Positions 5,388-8,140 of a stretch of DNA of 8,140 nucleotides are shown here, in pieces. A program made the position numbers and the translations under genes. Origin of the DNA: Acholeplasmataceae bacterium (GTDB lineage Bacteria; Bacillota_I; Bacilli_A; Izemoplasmatales; Hujiaoplasmataceae); assembly GCA_012515085.1 (NCBI GenBank), contig JAAYZB010000164.1, forward strand, positions 1 through 8,140, read 5' to 3'. The notes below the pieces were generated by a model. The model ran no database searches, had not been told where the DNA came from, and saw only the letters and a program-made list of their open reading frames with translations. The stretch's first letter is position 1. Every line of letters starts with the position of its first letter.

Positions 5388-7813
5388 ACAATAAATATCC
5401 TAGTAGCTTTTCATCGCCGGAGGCATTTGAAAAAGCGTATCAAGAACGGCTTCAAGCCACCTACATGAAAACGATCGTGACATCGTCGATTCGTGAGCGT
5501 TTCAACGTGCTCGGCACGTTGATCCGGGAGCGGATCGCTTTGGATTGGATTAAGACGGAGCACGCAAAAAAGAGTCAAAATATCAAAGAAGTCCATTATT
5601 TTTCCATGGAATTCTTGTTGGGACGGCTCATCACGAACAACCTGCAAAATCTCAGGTTGCGGACAATTGTCGAGCCAGTATTCCATAAATATGGCTTGGA
5701 CTTGAATGAAGTGGAAGCCTATGAGGCGGATCCCGGACTCGGGAATGGCGGGCTCGGCCGCTTGGCGGCCTGCTATTTGGATTCGCTGGCTTCTTTGAAG
5801 ATGCCTGCGACGGGGCACACCATCCGATATCGGTATGGCTTGTTTCGCCAAAAGATCAAAAACGGTTATCAGGAAGAGCGCCCCGACAATTGGCTTTCCG
5901 ATGGCTATGTCTGGGAGATCCGCAAGGAAGAAGAAGCCGAAGACATTCCTTTTTTCGGGAAAGTGGAATATAACGGGAAAATGGATTATTTGCCCGATTT
6001 TTATATTCGGGCCGTCCCCTACGACGTCCCGATCGTGGGCGATGAGAACGGCATGGTCAATGTCTTGCGGCTTTGGAATGCCGAAGCGAGCCGGAAATAT
6101 CCGAAAGTCATGTCGCCGTTCGATTATGAACGGGAACTGGAAAAGATATCCGGGATCCTATATCCCGATGACACCACCTTGGATGGAAAACGGTTAAGGC
6201 TCATGCAACAATACTTTTTCACTTCTGCTGGGGTGAAAAGCGTGTTGAAAAAAATCAAAAACGAGACGGGCGATTTCCGCCAGCTTTCTCACCAAGTCAT
6301 CTTCCACATCAACGACACCCATCCGACCTTGATCATTCCGGAAATCATGCGGATATTGCTCGATGAAGAAGGGTATGAATGGGTGGATGCGTGGGAAGTG
6401 ACAAGAAAACTGACCGCATACACCAACCACACGATCCTGGCGGAAGCCTTGGAACGTTGGCCGGTGTCGATCTTCCAACCGATTCTCCCGAGAATCTATC
6501 AATTGATCGAAGAAATCGATCGGCGGTTCCGTTTGGAACTTCTGGCAACCTCGACTTTCAAATCCAAAGAGATGATTGAGAAACTCGCGATCATTGAGCA
6601 TCAAGAGATTCGGATGGCGCATTGTTGCGTCGTGGCCTCTTCCTCGGTCAATGGGGTGGCCAAACTCCATACGGAGATTTTGAAAAAAATCGAAATGGCC
6701 GATTTTTATCAGCTTTTCCCTGAAAAATTCCGAAATGTGACGAATGGTATCAGCCACCGCCGTTGGCTGATTCAAGCCAATCCGGAATTGACAGGGTTGC
6801 TGAAACAGACCATTGGGGAGGATTTTTACAGACAACCGGAGAAACTCGCGAAGCTTCTGGCATTCCAGGATGATGAAAGGGTGCAAGCAACGTTCCTTGA
6901 GATCAAACGCCAAAAAAAAATGGCGCTCGCGGAGCGGATCTTTCAAGAACAAGGCATTCGCTTGGACCCAACTTCGCTCTTTGACATCCAAGTGAAACGT
7001 CTGCACGAATACAAACGGCAGCTCATGAATGCCCTCCATCTTCTGGCAATCTATTTGAAACTGAAAAACAATCCCGAATTTCGGAAGACGTATCACCCAC
7101 ACACCTTCATTTTTGGGGCGAAGGCGGCCGCGAATTACTACTTTGCCAAAAAGATCATCAAGCTGATCAATACGATCGCAAAAAAGGTGAATCAAGACGC
7201 CGATACTTGTCAATTCCTAAAAGTCGTGTTTGTGGAAAACTACAATGTGTCGTATGCGGAAGTGATCATGCCGGCGGCGGATTTATCGGAACAAATCTCG
7301 ACGGCGTCGAAAGAAGCCTCGGGTACAGGCAACATGAAGTTCATGATGAATGGTGCCTTGACGATCGGCACTGAAGACGGCGCCAACGTCGAGATCCATG
7401 AGTTGGTCGGCGATGAGAACATCTTCATCTTTGGCCTCAGGGCAGAAGCGATCACGAAAAGGAATCAAAAGAAAGACTATGTCCCGAAAACCATCATCGA
7501 CCAAAATCCGGAATTGAAAGCGGTCTTGGATCTGTTGGTAAATGGCTTCTTTACCGAGGTTGATCAAAACGAATTCCGGGAAATCTATGACAAATTGGTC
7601 TATGAAGATCCGTTCTATGTCCTAGCGGATTTTGAAAGTTACCAAGAAGCCCACAAACGGGCTAATCAAGCGTATCAAAATCCAAGTCACTGGGCGAAGA
7701 TGGCGCTCATCAATATCGCCAAAAGCGGCATCTTCTCGTCCGATCGCTCGGTTCAGGAATATTGTGATCTGATCTGGAAGGTGAAGCCGTTAGCACCAAG
7801 AAATGAGGAATGA
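5384..7813 (+). CDS. glgP: Glycogen phosphorylase GlgP
   Basis: Phosphorolyses alpha-1,4 bonds at glycogen non-reducing ends to release glucose-1-phosphate; a PLP-dependent GT35 enzyme of the cytoplasm. The 809-residue product has the usual bacterial length (about 800). Family motifs occur in order: SMEFLLGRL near the N-terminus, GLGNGGLGRLAACYLDS from residue 118, HINDTHPTL (Asn310), NVTNGISHRRWL from 451, VKRLHEYKRQLMN from 537, and the PLP-binding EASGTGNMKF with the Schiff-base lysine at Lys652, followed by GTEDGANVEI. No expected motif is missing and no frameshift is seen. The frame is open upstream of 5384, but the ATG there has a strong Shine-Dalgarno site and homology begins with it, giving an ATGA overlap with the preceding stop. 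Its place at the end of the synthesis genes is the arrangement known from Bacillus and Geobacillus glgBCDAP operons. No domain for allosteric or phosphorylation control can be recognised by eye. Confidence 0.97.
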   Translation: MNNKYPSSFSSPEAFEKAYQERLQATYMKTIVTSSIRERFNVLGTLIRERIALDWIKTEHAKKSQNIKEVHYFSMEFLLGRLITNNLQNLRLRTIVEPVFHKYGLDLNEVEAYEADPGLGNGGLGRLAACYLDSLASLKMPATGHTIRYRYGLFRQKIKNGYQEERPDNWLSDGYVWEIRKEEEAEDIPFFGKVEYNGKMDYLPDFYIRAVPYDVPIVGDENGMVNVLRLWNAEASRKYPKVMSPFDYERELEKISGILYPDDTTLDGKRLRLMQQYFFTSAGVKSVLKKIKNETGDFRQLSHQVIFHINDTHPTLIIPEIMRILLDEEGYEWVDAWEVTRKLTAYTNHTILAEALERWPVSIFQPILPRIYQLIEEIDRRFRLELLATSTFKSKEMIEKLAIIEHQEIRMAHCCVVASSSVNGVAKLHTEILKKIEMADFYQLFPEKFRNVTNGISHRRWLIQANPELTGLLKQTIGEDFYRQPEKLAKLLAFQDDERVQATFLEIKRQKKMALAERIFQEQGIRLDPTSLFDIQVKRLHEYKRQLMNALHLLAIYLKLKNNPEFRKTYHPHTFIFGAKAAANYYFAKKIIKLINTIAKKVNQDADTCQFLKVVFVENYNVSYAEVIMPAADLSEQISTASKEASGTGNMKFMMNGALTIGTEDGANVEIHELVGDENIFIFGLRAEAITKRNQKKDYVPKTIIDQNPELKAVLDLLVNGFFTEVDQNEFREIYDKLVYEDPFYVLADFESYQEAHKRANQAYQNPSHWAKMALINIAKSGIFSSDRSVQEYCDLIWKVKPLAPRNEE
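7805..7809 (+). promoter_or_regulatory. Ribosome binding site deciding the start of the cyclase-family gene
   Basis: GAGGA lies within the last glgP codons. Two in-frame ATGs follow: 7810 (overlapping the glgP stop as ATGA) and 7816. The GAGG core ends 1 nt before the first and 7 nt before the second, so 7816 is the better start. The site is weaker than those of the other genes in the run. Confidence 0.6.
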
Positions 7814-7815
7814 AA

Positions 7816-8140
7816 ATGACGAACGACCGGTGGATCGATCTATCACATCCGCTCGTATCGGGTATGCCGATTTACCCGGGGGACCCGGAATACCAAGCAA
7901 GAGTGGTTTCACAAGACACCGAGAATGGCTTTTTGGTGCATGACGTCTCTTTGGGACTCCATAGTGGGACGCATGTCGATGGCCCAAGCCACGCCTTGAC
8001 AAATGCTTTGACAATCGAAAAGTTGCCGATTGATCGTTTTGTAGGGGAAGCCAACGTGATTCGGGTGATGCCAATCGGAAAGATCATCCATACGAATGAT
8101 CTGGATGCCTTATACGCCGAACTGAAAGCCCCAACACCCA
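7816..8140 (+). CDS. Cyclase-family metal-dependent hydrolase (kynurenine formamidase-like), 3'-truncated by window edge
   Basis: Only the first 108 codons are present; the frame is open to the right edge. The N-terminus reads IDLSHPLVSGMPIYPGDPE, the typical opening of the cyclase family that includes bacterial arylformamidase (KynB). The family signature HxGTHxDxPxH is intact at residues 49-59 (HSGTHVDGPSH): His49, His53 and Asp55 would be metal ligands and His59 the likely catalytic histidine, by analogy with KynB. Members hydrolyse N-formylkynurenine or other amide and ester substrates, and many have no known substrate, so the reaction cannot be assigned here and no gene symbol is given. 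No signal peptide is seen. It begins 2 nt after the glgP stop and is therefore probably co-transcribed with the glycogen genes. No tryptophan-degradation gene is visible to support a kynurenine role. Family membership is secure; function is open. Confidence 0.9.
   Translation, partial: MTNDRWIDLSHPLVSGMPIYPGDPEYQARVVSQDTENGFLVHDVSLGLHSGTHVDGPSHALTNALTIEKLPIDRFVGEANVIRVMPIGKIIHTNDLDALYAELKAPTP

Noticed and set aside
6749..6771. Inverted repeat with 8-bp arms and a 7-nt loop (ATCAGCCA / TGGCTGAT)
   Set aside because: It encodes the conserved NGISHRRWL region of glgP, has no U-tract, and lies mid-gene. Coding constraint explains it better than a terminator.
6194..7213. Long reverse-strand open frame opposite glgP
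   Set aside because: It lies wholly inside glgP, whose motifs are intact through this stretch. The translated product has no recognisable domain and looks like a codon-bias shadow.

Overview
The window is one tightly packed, single-strand run of genes for bacterial glycogen metabolism, read left to right in the order glgB, glgC, glgD-glgA (one fused reading frame), glgP, followed by the 5' part of a cyclase-family metal hydrolase. The order B-C-D-A-P, the presence of a GlgD-type non-catalytic pyrophosphorylase subunit, strong AGGAGG ribosome binding sites, a TTG start codon and a Bacillus-like GlgB all point to the Bacillota, probably near the Bacillales. G+C is moderate by eye. I cannot name a genus from the sequence alone.

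Layout: 3-1814 is glgB (branching enzyme) cut off by the left edge, with roughly 20-25 N-terminal residues missing. 1811-2947 is glgC (catalytic ADP-glucose pyrophosphorylase). 2940-5387 is an 815-residue protein in which a complete GlgD is joined, with almost no linker, to a complete GlgA glycogen synthase. 5384-7813 is glgP (glycogen phosphorylase). 7816-8140 is the start of a cyclase-family hydrolase that runs off the right edge. Successive genes overlap by 4, 8 and 4 nt, and the last gap is 2 nt. No intergenic region, promoter, terminator, RNA gene, mobile element or CRISPR array is visible, so these genes are almost certainly co-transcribed and translationally coupled. The promoter must lie upstream of the window.

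The enzymes form a complete synthesis and mobilisation set. GlgC, probably with the GlgD moiety as partner, makes ADP-glucose from glucose-1-phosphate and ATP. The GlgA half polymerises it into alpha-1,4-glucan, GlgB adds alpha-1,6 branches, and GlgP releases glucose-1-phosphate again.

The most notable feature is the GlgD-GlgA fusion, which would tether the glucan synthase to the subunit that assembles with the ADP-glucose-producing enzyme. The joint (about 3951-3960) holds a TTGA tetranucleotide that looks like a relic of a stop/start overlap. Removing a single base there would split the frame into ordinary glgD and glgA, so the joint deserves scrutiny both as an evolutionary event and as a possible sequence error. 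The second point of interest is the cyclase-family gene placed only 2 nt behind glgP, which has no obvious place in glycogen metabolism.
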